Assembly: GCA_024196135.1 (NCBI GenBank)
Contig: JAMQCK010000424.1
Coordinates: forward strand, 1-23,584
Length of the DNA stretch: 23,584 bases
Direction: 5' to 3'
From: Pleurotus ostreatus/Saccharomyces cerevisiae fusant
Taxonomy: Eukaryota; Opisthokonta
Shown: piece by piece, positions 1 to 9,730 of the stretch
Position numbering within the stretch: position 1 is the stretch's first letter
Layout of the letters: each line of letters starts with the position of its first letter
Notes under the pieces: generated by a model
Told to the model about the DNA's origin: nothing
The model's input: the letters and a program-made list of their open reading frames with translations, nothing else
Database searches by the model: none
Made by a program: the position numbers and the translations under genes

Positions 1-1
1 C

Positions 2-1989
2 GGACACGACTCTGACGATATCTTGAACGCTTTCCACGACGCCGAAGCCTCCTGGGAGGCGGGAGACAACACTTTTTCTGACGACGGCTATGCCAGTTCT
101 GATTACGACTACCCATCATACGAAGACGAAGCAGCCGAAGAGTACGAGGCCTACTCCGGCTCGAGCGATTGCGAACACGAGGGAAACGGCACCGCGTGCC
201 GGTTCTATAACCACGGCGGATGCAATCGAGGCAAAGCCTGCCGATTCTCGCATGCGCCTGACGGCAAGAGCGTCCGGGACGACCTGTAGGACCTATCTCT
301 CATCGGATACACTCTTGACTGATGGCGCGCAGCGGAAAGAACGTCTGCATCCACTTCCTCCTCGGCAACTGCAAACACGGAGCAGACAAGTGCATATACT
401 CGCACAACAGGGCCTACCTCCCCGAGCGGGGCTGGTGGAACGACCCGGAGTCCGTCGAAGTTATCCGTACGGCCTTCGAGATGAACGACCGCGGCTTGCC
501 CAGCGACCTCCTGTTCCTCGACGCCTTCATGGACAACCCCATCCCCGCCGAGGGCGAACAGTCACTGCTTCGCGGGCCGCCGTCCCTCCGCCACAACAAG
601 AACAAGAAAGGCAAAGGAAAGAAGAAAGAAGTCTCCGCCAGCGAGGCCTTTGTCCTCATCGTCGTCCTCGAAGACGACGGTTTCTGGCACGACATCCACG
701 CTCACCTCCTCAAAGCCCTGCGCGCCAAAATCGCCGTCAAACAATCGACCTCGAAGAACCAGATCCGCGAGCTGCTCGCCTCCCCCGACCTCGACGGCGT
801 CCTCGTTGTCGACGCGGGCATCGCGCGGCGCCGCAACGCGAGCCTCGCCGACGAGCTCGCGGCGTACGCGAAGCGCGGCGGCGCGGTGGTCATCGGCGGG
901 CAGTTCAGCAACCACATCACACCCTCGGACATGAAGGCGCTCATGCAGCGGTTCGGCCTGTCGTGGACGATGGGCGACTACCACCGTACCACGCACACCC
1001 GAAACGCTCAAAACGATATTGTTCGCCTGAACTCAAGCCTGCCCAAGTCGTACAGCATGAAGGCCGTGCATATCGCTGGTGCCGAGCCTGCTGCGGCGAT
1101 GTATGGGCCGACGGAGGGCTCGAAGCTGCAGTCGATGGTCTTCGCGCCGGTGAAAATTGATAACCTGGCTGAGTACCCCGTCGTCCACTCGCGCGTGGGT
1201 GACGGCTACTTGGGCTTCATCGGCGATGTTAACGGCGAAACCGAGTCCACCGCTCCCGTCCTCGCCATGCTGGGGCTGCTCGATGCCCCTTTGCCTACGG
1301 CAGCATCGCAGGACGCTCAGTCGTCTACTGCACCGCAGGCTTCCACCTCAACTTCAACGGCCCTCGTCTCGTCCTCGGAAAAGACAGTCGCCGTCTTCGC
1401 CCTCTCCGGCATGCTCGACATGTTCGAATCCATCCACGCCCACCTTTTGTCCTCGCTGGCACCGAAAGCCGAACTCATCAAAGTCACCACCCTCGCCCAC
1501 GCCAAACAGATGCTCAAAGCCCCAGCCCCATCCGCCATCCTCGTCGCCGACGCCGCTGTCACAGAAAAGCGATTCTCCCACCTCCTCCCCCTCCTCAAAT
1601 CCTACCTCGACACCGGCGGCTCTCTCGTCTTCGCCGGCTGCTTCAGCTCCTTCGCGCGCCCGCTCGACATGGTGCGCATGTGGAAGGCGCTCGGCGTCAA
1701 CTGGGAGGCGGGCTCGTACCATCGGGCGGACTTTGCGAAGGAACTGGACCATGCGACGGTGGCGCGGAATCCGTCGCTGCCGGGGATTTATAGCATGAAG
1801 GCGCTACAGCTGAAGAACGTCGGGTCGAGCGGTATGTATTCGGAGGGGAAGCTGGCGGAGTCGCCTATCGTGCATAAGCGTATGGGATCGGGATACTTGG
1901 GCTACATTGGCGATGTTAATGGCGAGGAGGAAACTACGCCCTGTATACTTGCCATGCTCGGGTTGCTCGACGCCGATTTACTTCACTGA
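2..1989 (+). CDS. CCCH zinc-finger protein with duplicated C-terminal domain (5' partial)
   Basis: The reading frame is open from base 2, so the start lies before the window. Exons are 2-285 and 333-1989; the 47-nt intron (286-332) joins in phase, leaving 646 visible residues. An acidic stretch leads into two CCCH fingers: C-x7-C-x5-C-x3-H at visible residues 66-84 and C-x7-C-x6-C-x3-H at 100-119, the second created by the splice. CCCH fingers usually bind RNA, so an RNA-related role is inferred. A Lys-rich linker (about nt 595-630) precedes two copies of a roughly 200-residue domain (nt 646-1296 and 1381-1980). Both copies share HAHLL, a GG(A/S)(V/L)V turn, SYHR/DYHR, YSMKA and GYLG(F/Y)IGDVNGE, and end in LAMLGLLDA. 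The pattern suggests a Rossmann-like or class I amidotransferase-like fold, but I saw no catalytic triad. It ends tail to tail with the ARID gene. The CCCH call is firm; the function is unknown. Confidence 0.85.
286..332 (+). other. 47-nt intron between the two CCCH fingers
   Basis: The donor GTAGGA is preceded by CCT and the acceptor is GCGCAG. Reading through would stop at 287-289 just after the first finger. Splicing joins the split Leu codon to Gly-Lys-Asn and places the second CCCH finger in frame 15 residues after the first. Confidence 0.8.
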
Positions 1990-2337
1990 GACTTCGCATA
2001 GTATAGCACTTACGCCTACCCTTACATGCTCACCTGGCAACGTTCTCTTTACCATGACCTACTTTACTAACTTCTTGCGACGCCGGCTGAAGACATCGCT
2101 ACTCCTGCCCTTCAATGAAAGATCTAGGGTTCTTCCCGCGCATACAATTCTGCAAGTTCTCGATAGCAAAAGGACGGAGGTACGATGATACATGCGATAG
2201 GATAGTATCACAAACGGACTAGACGTTATACATATATACGCAAGAGATTTGAAAGCTCCACGATGGCGACCATAAGATAGGTAAAACGGGATTAACTCGA
2301 ACGAAGTAAAGCAAAGAGAACATATACAAGTCCACGA
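1990..2337. other. Convergent intergenic region
   Basis: This 348-nt stretch lies between the stop codons of the CCCH gene (+) and the ARID gene (-). It is more AT-rich than its surroundings and presumably holds both 3' UTRs and poly(A) sites. I see no gene in it. Confidence 0.6.
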
Positions 2338-5300
2338 CTACCCTGACGAGATCGCCCACGGCTGATCCAGCGTGGGCATCGTGCCGTCCCACTTCCACTC
2401 CGGCGCTGCTTGGTGGTACAGCGACTCCGATCCGCCCTCGATGTCCTTCCAGATGCCGACGTTCAGGTGCTCCGCCACCTTATCCTCCTCGTGCTTCTCG
2501 CTCGCGCCGCCGTGCGAGGCATCCGCGTCGCCGCCGGCTGCAGACTCTGGACTTGTGTTCGTCGAGGAGTGCAGCAAGTCTGGCGTCGGCGCCACAGAGT
2601 CGCTGCCATCCGGCGCATCCGCATTAATGCCATACGCAGTCCAGTCGAAGAACGAAAGCGAGTCATCGGCACCGCCCATGCCCAAGGACGCGTCGAGCGG
2701 CCCCGGCATGTCCATAGAGCCATCGCCGGATGCGTCGGGTAGGGAGATGCTCGACTTGAACAACTCGTCGAACACCTCCACGATGTTCGCATTCATGCCG
2801 GGGGAAGAGCCGTCACCCTGCGACGCCTGCTGCACCAGCTCCTTCATCTGGTCGAGGCACGCCGCGACCTCCTGGTCTGTCTTCGACTCGAGGTTGGCCG
2901 TCTTGTCCTCAGGCAGCATGGAGGGTGCTGCGGTCTCCTCCTCGGCCTTGACCCGCTTTGGAGGCGAGGGCCCGTTAATAGGTGACTGCGCTGGGTCATC
3001 CTCCCGCTGGCGCTTGCCAATTGTGGGGGTCTGCGGCTCCGCCGCGGGTGTCGACGTCGATGGCGGAGTGGGCGCGGCCGCTTTAGACGCTCGCCGAACG
3101 GGCTTTGGCTTTGGCCTGGTAGCGGGCTTGTTCTTCGGCGACTTGACGGTGGAAGGGGAGGTTGCCATCTGGGCTGGTGTGATAGCAGGGGTGGTCGGTG
3201 GTGGGGTAGGAGCAACGTTTCCTCCAGCAGGAGACGCAGCAGGTGTTGACGCGTTCTTCTTGTGCTTCCCGATCGGTGGCGGTTGCAGGTTCACCGGCGG
3301 TCGAGGCGGCATAGCGCCGCCTGCGAGACCTGGCTGCGGGGGCAATGTATGCGCTGGCACGTTCTGCGGAGGCTCCATGGGCGGCGGGGGCGCGGGCGGT
3401 AAGCCCCTCTGGGCCAGCAGTTGCGGATTCTGCTGGTGTGCCTTCTGGATGAACTGCTTGCCTTGGTTGATTGCGAGATCAGCGCACTCCTTCATCTTGA
3501 GCAGGGTCATGTTAATTTCTTCCACGCCGATGACGAAGCGCGGCTGGGGGCCCTGCAGCAGTTCGTGCTGTTTGCGCAGGATCGCGAACTGTGACGATTG
3601 TCAGTATACAGCAAAAACAGCGCCAAGGAAGCAACATACAGCGGAGATGAGACCCTTCGTCATATTCTCTTCGCGCACCAACAGGAAGAAGCGGTGCAAT
3701 CGCGCGTCCATGAGCATCGCGACCTGCATCGTCTGATGGATAACTGTCGCCAGCTTGCCTCTAAACTCGGGCGCGACGGCCTTATTCGGTAAGCGCTGAA
3801 GGCCTGCTTCTAAAGTCAATGAATATCGTTAACAATAAGCGAACTAAATACCAACCTTTGTTCAAGAACTCCACCCTGGCGCGCTCGATCAAGCCCGTCG
3901 CCTGCTGCAGTGCCGTTTCACCGAGGGGCAGATAATCCAAGATCTTGACAAAGAGCTGGATAGGGATGTCTTGAGGCTGAGGTATGTTGCCCCCTCCCAT
4001 GCCTGCCTGACCCGCTCGCTGCAGCCCTGTCAGCGCAAGGTTATCCGCTGGCAGACCACCAGGTCCCGCCATCGGCCCAGCACCCTGCTGCATCCCGTTC
4101 TGCGCGACGCCGGACTTGACGCTACCACGGAAGGCATGCTGCTCCATGGCGTACCGCTGCAGGCCAGCGCGGTTGTTCTCCACCAACTGGATGAGGCTCG
4201 CGTTCAAACCCTGCGCGCGCATATGCTCCACTGGCAAGTTGGCATACTTGAGAAGCGCCGTTACCTGCTGCGGGTGCAGGCGGGCGAGCGCGGAGAGTTG
4301 AGCAGGGTTATGCTCCGGGGTGTTGCCGCCAATGGCTTGATTCGCCTGGTTGTGCATACTCGCCATCATCTCCCTCCGTCGGGTTTCGGCCATCGTTTGG
4401 TACAACTGCGTGTCGAACAGACCAAGGCAGTCCTGATAGCACTTCGCGACGTGCTCGGCGATGTTGGGCGTTGCCTTCGCTGGTTCTGACTCTGTGGCAG
4501 GGATGTTTGCGAAGCCCAAGCGCGCCGCGATGACGGGCCACAAGTTGTTGGTCTTGATCTAGAGAAGGAGTCAACGCCAGTCTTGAGGCAGACGCGTCCG
4601 AAGCTTACCTTGTTCATGCCGCCTTCGCGATTGACCTCAACGTGAAGCTTGTGGATGTCGATCTGTCGACCATCGAAGAGGCGAGGATCGCGGTTGATGT
4701 CGGGGTGCTTCGCGCAGAAGTTGTTGTAAATGCTCTCAAATCGTGACCTCTCCAAGGGGGGAAAGAGATTGCTATGCAATCCCGGATGCAGTTGACCAGC
4801 ACCTCCGAACGGCGCGCCGTTCTGCGCAGGAGATTGCTGCTGGAATGGCAGGGCGGCGGACATGCTCGGCGACATGGAGAAGGAGCCCGATGGCAAACGC
4901 GAGTTCGCCTGCTGCGGGGTCCCTTGCATGCCGAGAGTTGCGTGTAGGGACGACTGAGGCGTGGGCCCAGAGCGGGGAGGGACGTTGACGTTCTGCGGTA
5001 GTGAAGCGGCGGCGTTAGCCGGAGAGCCTTGGCCTCCAGATTGAAGGCCATTGACACCAAACGGAGCACCGAGTCCGCCATTTTGCATCCACGGAGACGA
5101 GCTCGGTCCCGCCCCTTGGTTCGCACCGGACGCACCCAAGCCATGTTGAGACGGGAAGCCAGTCCTAATAAAATTGTCAATTTCGGCGGGCCAAAGGGAT
5201 AAGTGTCACTCACTGTCCTGCTCCACCGGACGGTCCTCCAGACATGTTGTGCTCGCTGTCGTTCGGGTGTCCTCCGCTGCGCATACGCATGACAAGCGAT

Positions 5301-6285
5301 TGAAGACGCGTGTAGTGCTCCTTTCGGATGCGCAAGTTCGTCGCGATCGTCTGAAGGGTTTCCTCGCTGATCTGCAGGAGGCCCTGGGCACGTTGCATCG
5401 TCTTCTGCCGCAACTCGGTCTCCATTTGGACGATCGAATCACGCAGGCCCTGCAACCTCTCGTTGTACTGGACCAGCGTGACTTGGGGGTTGGCGGTGCC
5501 AGTCAGGGAATTGGCGATGCCGTTCATGCCATTCTGTTGTGGATGGGTGGGTGAAGTTCGACGCGGATCCATGGATGTGGGGAACATGTTGGTAGTGCCG
5601 TTGCCCATGCCAGGACGAAGGCCATTGAGATTCGCGGGAGAGCCGGCGCCAGCCAGACCAGCGCGCTGCTGCTGCTGCTGTTGTCGGAGGAGCATCTGTT
5701 GCACATGGAGGGGGGCGTTCTGGTTTTGTTGATTCTGCGCAGCGGCCATGAGATCTAGTTGCCGCGATGCGCCGGGTACACCCTGGGGGAAGGCCTGAAG
5801 CATAGGATTGGTATTCCGGTTATTCGCCGGACCACCACCCATGCCCAGCATCGAGAGCATCTGCTGCGTGGGTTGCCCGTTATTGTTGAAGCCGCGGGCT
5901 GCCAGCTGTTGTTGTTGTTGCTGCTGCTGCTGCGCGTTCATACGAGCAGGAAAGCCGGCATTCCCCATGAGAGCGGACATCTATAGGGTGAACGGCCGTG
6001 TTAGTACTGTACGTAACCGACTACCAACGCGGTAGAGGGGGAAAGGGAACGTGCCTCGTTCATTGAGCTGCCTCCAATCAAGTCCTGTCCAGCGCCGGAT
6101 TGCGGTCTGAACTGGTTCCCGCCGGCCTGCTGCTGCATCTGCATCTGCTGAAACAGGCGCTGCTGCTCTGGTGTGAAGCCGCTGGCGCCGAGAGGTGGCA
6201 TGCCATGGTTCGGCTGGGAGTTCTGGTTGAAGGAGTTCAAGAGCAAGTCCTGCTGGTTAAAGGCCCCATTGTTGAACATATTCAT
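2338..6285 (-). CDS. ARID-domain protein, Swi1-like SWI/SNF subunit
   Basis: Six exons in minus-strand order: 6285-6025, 5980-5214, 5164-4609, 4558-3856, 3809-3640, 3588-2338. Introns are 44-51 nt, the sum is 3708 nt and the product has 1235 residues. The N-terminal third is Gln/Asn/Gly-rich with polyQ runs and a short predicted coiled coil (about 5240-5400). The ARID/BRIGHT domain spans about residues 480-585: it opens with RSRFESIYNNFCAKH, continues through LFDGRQIDIHKLH and NREGG, and after the third intron runs on with IKTNNLWPVIAARLG. ARID subunits of this kind bind DNA within nuclear SWI/SNF remodelling complexes. The C-terminal exon is Pro/Ala-rich with acidic and basic low-complexity parts. 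The first donor is the least certain: GTAGTC at 6024 is the only in-phase choice I found, giving a short 44-nt intron. The ARID call is firm. The Swi1 assignment rests on the Q-rich plus ARID architecture and length. It could instead be another ARID cofactor. Confidence 0.85.
5666..5683 (-). repeat. PolyQ tract (6 Gln)
   Basis: Six consecutive Gln codons in exon 2 of the ARID gene, following the residues LLR. It is a short trinucleotide microsatellite read as CAA then CAG on the coding strand. Confidence 0.8.
5906..5932 (-). repeat. PolyQ tract (9 Gln, mixed CAG/CAA)
   Basis: Nine consecutive glutamine codons lie in exon 2 of the ARID gene, a mix of CAG and CAA. A second run of six Gln is at 5666-5683. 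Such runs are usual in Swi1-type activator subunits and are prone to length change. Confidence 0.85.
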
Positions 6286-7212
6286 GGATCGGTCGAGGGG
6301 GATGTGCGCTGCCGCCGTGCGGAGCGGCTGGGTCGCGGGCTATGCGGGGGGAAGGGCTGGGGGGCGGCGTCTGCGGTGATGGGGCTGTTGCGCGTATCGA
6401 CGTCGAGTACGGCGGCCACGGGGGCGTTCGGACTATCGTGGTCGTCGATGGCGGCGACGAGGCGAGTGGGGGCGATGATGGCGGTCGGCGGAGAAAGCGA
6501 GCGGCGCACTGTCACGTTCCCAGGCCGCCGCCAGCCCGCCCTGTGCACCGGCTCCGGCCCGAGTTCTCGGCCGAAAACTGCCTTTTTCGGTACGGAAGTT
6601 GCCGCCCGGCCTCTCTCTGTCTTGCATGTTCAAACTGTTCGACTTTGCAAAAATTTGGATCGCATCTGAGACATTCCTCAGAGCGCCAGTAGCTACGCCC
6701 ACCATTTCTACTTCATCGTACGTAGCCCTCGCAGCGAATATACGGAGTAGCAAACTAGTCTCATTGGCTCCCAAACGCCGCCCGTTCTGGGCATAGGCCC
6801 GCCCCAAACGTTTCTAGACGCCGTCCATTCCTCCGTCACAGCTACTGCTCGGACCCATCCGCGTTCCACACGCACTACGTACCCTCCCAAGCATCCCCCG
6901 TAGCCTCGCGAAATGGATGTTTGCGCCCTCCCCGCTACAACTCGGCCGCGCGAAGACGCGAAGGCCCGCGAGACCCGTGCAACGCGGTCCGTTAGCACCT
7001 GCCAGCGAAGCAAACCTATCTCAAACGGGAACCTCCCTCCCTCACCTGGTTCCATCGCGGTAACCCCGGACACTCGAGTAAGGCGCGCGAAGTATGCGAT
7101 CATACTCATAGGCCGTCACCCGGCCCGCTGTTGCTTCGTACATACAGACAAATAAATATCGACCTTATAGTTACCCATAAATTCACACATTCCTGCCAAG
7201 CAACCGAAAACG
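6286..7212. other. Intergenic region, promoter of the ARID gene
   Basis: This region of about 930 nt lies between the ARID start codon and the 3' end of the chitinase gene; both genes are on the minus strand. It must hold the ARID promoter and 5' UTR. An ATTGG (inverse CCAAT) motif occurs near 6761. The open frames here are fragmentary, with no recognisable protein on either strand. I saw no repeat or RNA gene. Confidence 0.5.
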
Positions 7213-7264
7213 TTCACAGTTGCTCGAGCGAGCGGCCCTTCACAGTTGCTCGAGCGAGCGGCCC
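7213..7264. repeat. 26-bp perfect tandem duplication across the chitinase stop codon
   Basis: Two identical 26-bp units (7213-7238 and 7239-7264) are followed by five more matching bases. On the minus strand each unit carries the codons for Gly-Arg-Ser-Leu-Glu-Gln-Leu and TGA. The stop in use (7240-7242) is in the copy at 7239-7264; the other copy lies in the 3' UTR with a second TGA at 7214-7216. Because the stop is duplicated too, the protein is unchanged. Confidence 0.95.
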
Positions 7265-8750
7265 TTCACGTCCGACGTGTCCTCCGCGTCACGGCAGCCG
7301 TTGAGGTGGACGGCGCAGGCCTCCTTCGAGCTCGAGATCGTAACCGGCTCCGAGTCGTCTGCAGGAGTCACATCAGACGTGGACGCCGTCGCAGCCGCGC
7401 CTGACTGGATCCCGGCCTTCAGCGTCTGGTCGAAGCGCCCATTGGCATATGCCTGCGAGGCATCCCAGCTGCGCGCCAGCGTCAGCATCTAACGATTCAT
7501 CGTGGAAAACAGACCACTTACACCATGACACCACCGAAGCTGCTGTACTGGCCCTTGGCCGAGTTAGCCAGGTCGATGACCTGCTGGACTGCAGCGTAGC
7601 CACTCGTCGCAGCCGTCGAGGAGGCCTTTCGGTACAGTATCAGCGATCGGTGCAGATCGACGCGCAGGGCACTAAGGATGTACTCACCGGCGCACCGAGG
7701 AAGACCTTCACGTCCTTGTTCGGCGACACCGTCTTCGCCCAGTTGTCCCAGTCGGCAAAGTTGATGCTCCCGCTGGCCACAGAGCAGTAGTTGTTGTAGA
7801 ACTGGATGTAAACCGCATCCACGCCGACGTTATCGAGGATGGGGTTCATGTATGCGTCCGGGTACGGGCACTGCGGCGCAGCCGTCACGTAGTACCTGCA
7901 ACAAGGTGAGCACCTCACCACAACGGGTAGATTGGCACCACTCACGGCTTGCTCGCCCCATCCGACAACGCCCTGAACTTGTTCACAAACGCAACATAGC
8001 CCGTGGCCGCCCCGCCCTCAATATCCAGATCAATCCCATCCAACACCGCGTCCCCAAACGGCCTCTTATCGCTCGACCCCCCAAAGAACAGATCCCAAAT
8101 CGTCTGCGCAAACTCCTCGCCCGCCGCGTCGTTCGCGAACGACGCGGCCCCCGTCGCGCCGCCGAGCGACAGCGTGACGATCTTGCCCTTCGCCTGGCAG
8201 CCCGAGATGTCATCGGCGAGGAACTGGCAGTTGGCGAGGTTCGTGCCGTCAAACACGCCGCTGTCCACGGCGTTGCAGGTCTGGTGATGCGGGGTGGGGT
8301 AAGTGCCGGGCTCGGAGGGAGTGATAGCGGTGGGGACGTACGTTGGCGAGGTTGATTTCGGGGAAGCCGCCGGTGCTGTTGTAAACGTTGACGAAGGCTA
8401 GGGGGATGACGTCGGCGACGTCGTCCTGGAAAATATTAGTGGGTCATTCAGAAATCTAGAAGAAAATGTGTATTCACCTGGCAGTATTCGGCCAAGTCCT
8501 TCTGCCAGCCGGCCTGGTCGCCGTTGGTAGCGCCATACGAGTTCTGGCCATAGTAACTAGCGATGGAATGCGTATCAGTGGTCAGCCTCACTAGTCCGGA
8601 TACCTAACGCTTACAGAACGAGCTAAATCACTGTCAGTATACCTCTTTCCTTTATGAGGATAAAGGACGCACATTATCCTGCCGCGAAGGATCATACGCA
8701 ACGACCGTAGAGGCAAGGACTGCCGCGGCAACAAAGAGAGTGGACATCAT
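7240..8750 (-). CDS. Secreted GH18 chitinase (class III type)
   Basis: Eight exons: 8750-8673, 8622-8615 (8 nt), 8556-8478, 8425-8342, 8280-7946, 7895-7688, 7625-7522, 7468-7240. The sum is 1125 nt, giving 374 residues. The N-terminus [19 protein letters not shown] is a clear signal peptide. The splices produce YYGQNSYG, a standard early strand of class III chitinases, and later SLGG and DGIDLDIE (residues 164-171), the GH18 DxxDxE motif with Glu171 as proton donor. GGVMVWDASQAY forms across the last intron, matching the late conserved Trp strand. GH18 enzymes cleave beta-1,4-GlcNAc chains by substrate-assisted retention. The tail after the barrel is short, Ser/Thr-rich and has two Cys; I see no carbohydrate-binding module. 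The start at 8750 sits about 100 nt below a TATA-like box. An upstream open extension is rejected because it would cover that box. The gene is divergent from the GH3 gene. It may act in nutrition or in cell-wall remodelling. Confidence 0.92.
8615..8622 (-). other. 8-nt microexon of the chitinase gene
   Basis: Between an acceptor TTTAG and a donor GTAAGC sit eight bases, CTCGTTCT. They encode Leu-Val and two thirds of a Leu codon, converting DN into [13 protein letters not shown], which fits the family strand. Skipping it would shift the frame. The flanking introns are 50 and 58 nt. Confidence 0.75.
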
Positions 8751-8850
8751 GATGACGATGAAAGTGGCGAGTCCCAAAGGTACTCGAAGATATTGCGAGT
8801 AGAAGGTGGATCTTCCTCCTGTTGGAAAGCACCTTCTCCCTCCCCGCACC

Positions 8851-8858
8851 CTATTATA
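8851..8858 (-). promoter_or_regulatory. TATA-like box of the chitinase gene
   Basis: TATAATAG on the minus strand lies about 100 nt upstream of the chosen chitinase ATG, a plausible core-promoter spacing for a regulated gene. Confidence 0.5.
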
Positions 8859-9730
8859 CTCGCGCGGCCCCGGCCGAGGCACCGAGAGGGACAAAATAGA
8901 CACTCTCTTCGTTGATAGCCAAATCACCCGCCACCGCACGACCTCATGGGGCGCGGGTCACGCCTATACAGAGCGCGCGGCGGCAACGTACGGGCACCAA
9001 CATGCACTCGCATCGATAGGCTGGAAGGACCCTCCGCGCTCGCTATGGCACCCAGCGCGCTCGTGTGCGGCTTTCCCATGCGCGACTGCGCGTTCTATCG
9101 TTGGCCGCGCTGCCCGCGAGCGGAAGCCCGACTTTGCGTACAGATAGAGACGGGTGGGCCTTCGCAGCGTCGAGAGAAGCGCCGGCGGTGGATACAGTTC
9201 TGCAGGCGGGCCGATAGAGCGTGATAAGGTCTGGAAAATCAGGCCCGCTGCGTGGTGAGCGAGCTTGAGTGCGGGCGAAGATGTGCAGCGGTTACGCCCG
9301 CCGTCGCCGACGTCGCACGTCCTTCAGCTGCTATTGTTTCACGATGGAATCAATAGACAGAGCAGGCGGGCGTGTTCCTGAGGAAAGAGACGATTCATCG
9401 AGGATATGCGGTCAGAAGACCAGACCCGGTAGCTTGGACGCGGGATTTTGCCATGGCAAAAGACGTTGTATGGCTCCATACGAAGTCGACGCAGAGTTTC
9501 GTCGTTTACTTTGTTTCGTGAGCGCAGCTGGAAGCTTCGAGCTTCGTAAACCGAGCCCGGAGCGTATCCCTTGTTGCACAGAGCCTGTCCAAACACATGT
9601 GGTCCCGCAGTGGTGGTGGGAAGAAGCAGAGTACGGAGTCGTGCCGCGGGATTCCCACGGTTTTACTGAAAAGGGACATCAATGCCTGCCTTATCAGGAC
9701 GCCCTTCTCATCCCTAACCGCCATCCAGCC
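8859..9730. other. Divergent intergenic region between chitinase and GH3 genes
   Basis: This stretch of about 870 nt separates the chitinase core promoter from the GH3 start codon and must carry regulatory sites for both. The open frames inside (for example 9269-9796) are shadows: one runs through the GH3 start and first donor, and none resembles a protein family I know. I found no obvious shared operator by eye. Confidence 0.5.

Noticed and set aside
90..1160. Long plus-strand open frame overlapping the CCCH gene
   Set aside because: Its translation is Arg/Pro-rich low complexity, a shadow of the GC-rich third-position bias of the true frame, which contains the zinc fingers.
2372..3736. 454-codon frame antisense to the ARID gene
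   Set aside because: It mirrors the Pro/Ala-rich last exon and crosses intron positions of the real gene. No family features or promoter.
8751..8939. N-terminal extension of the chitinase frame
   Set aside because: It would bury the signal peptide and run through the TATA-like box. The ATG at 8750 gives a clean secretion signal.
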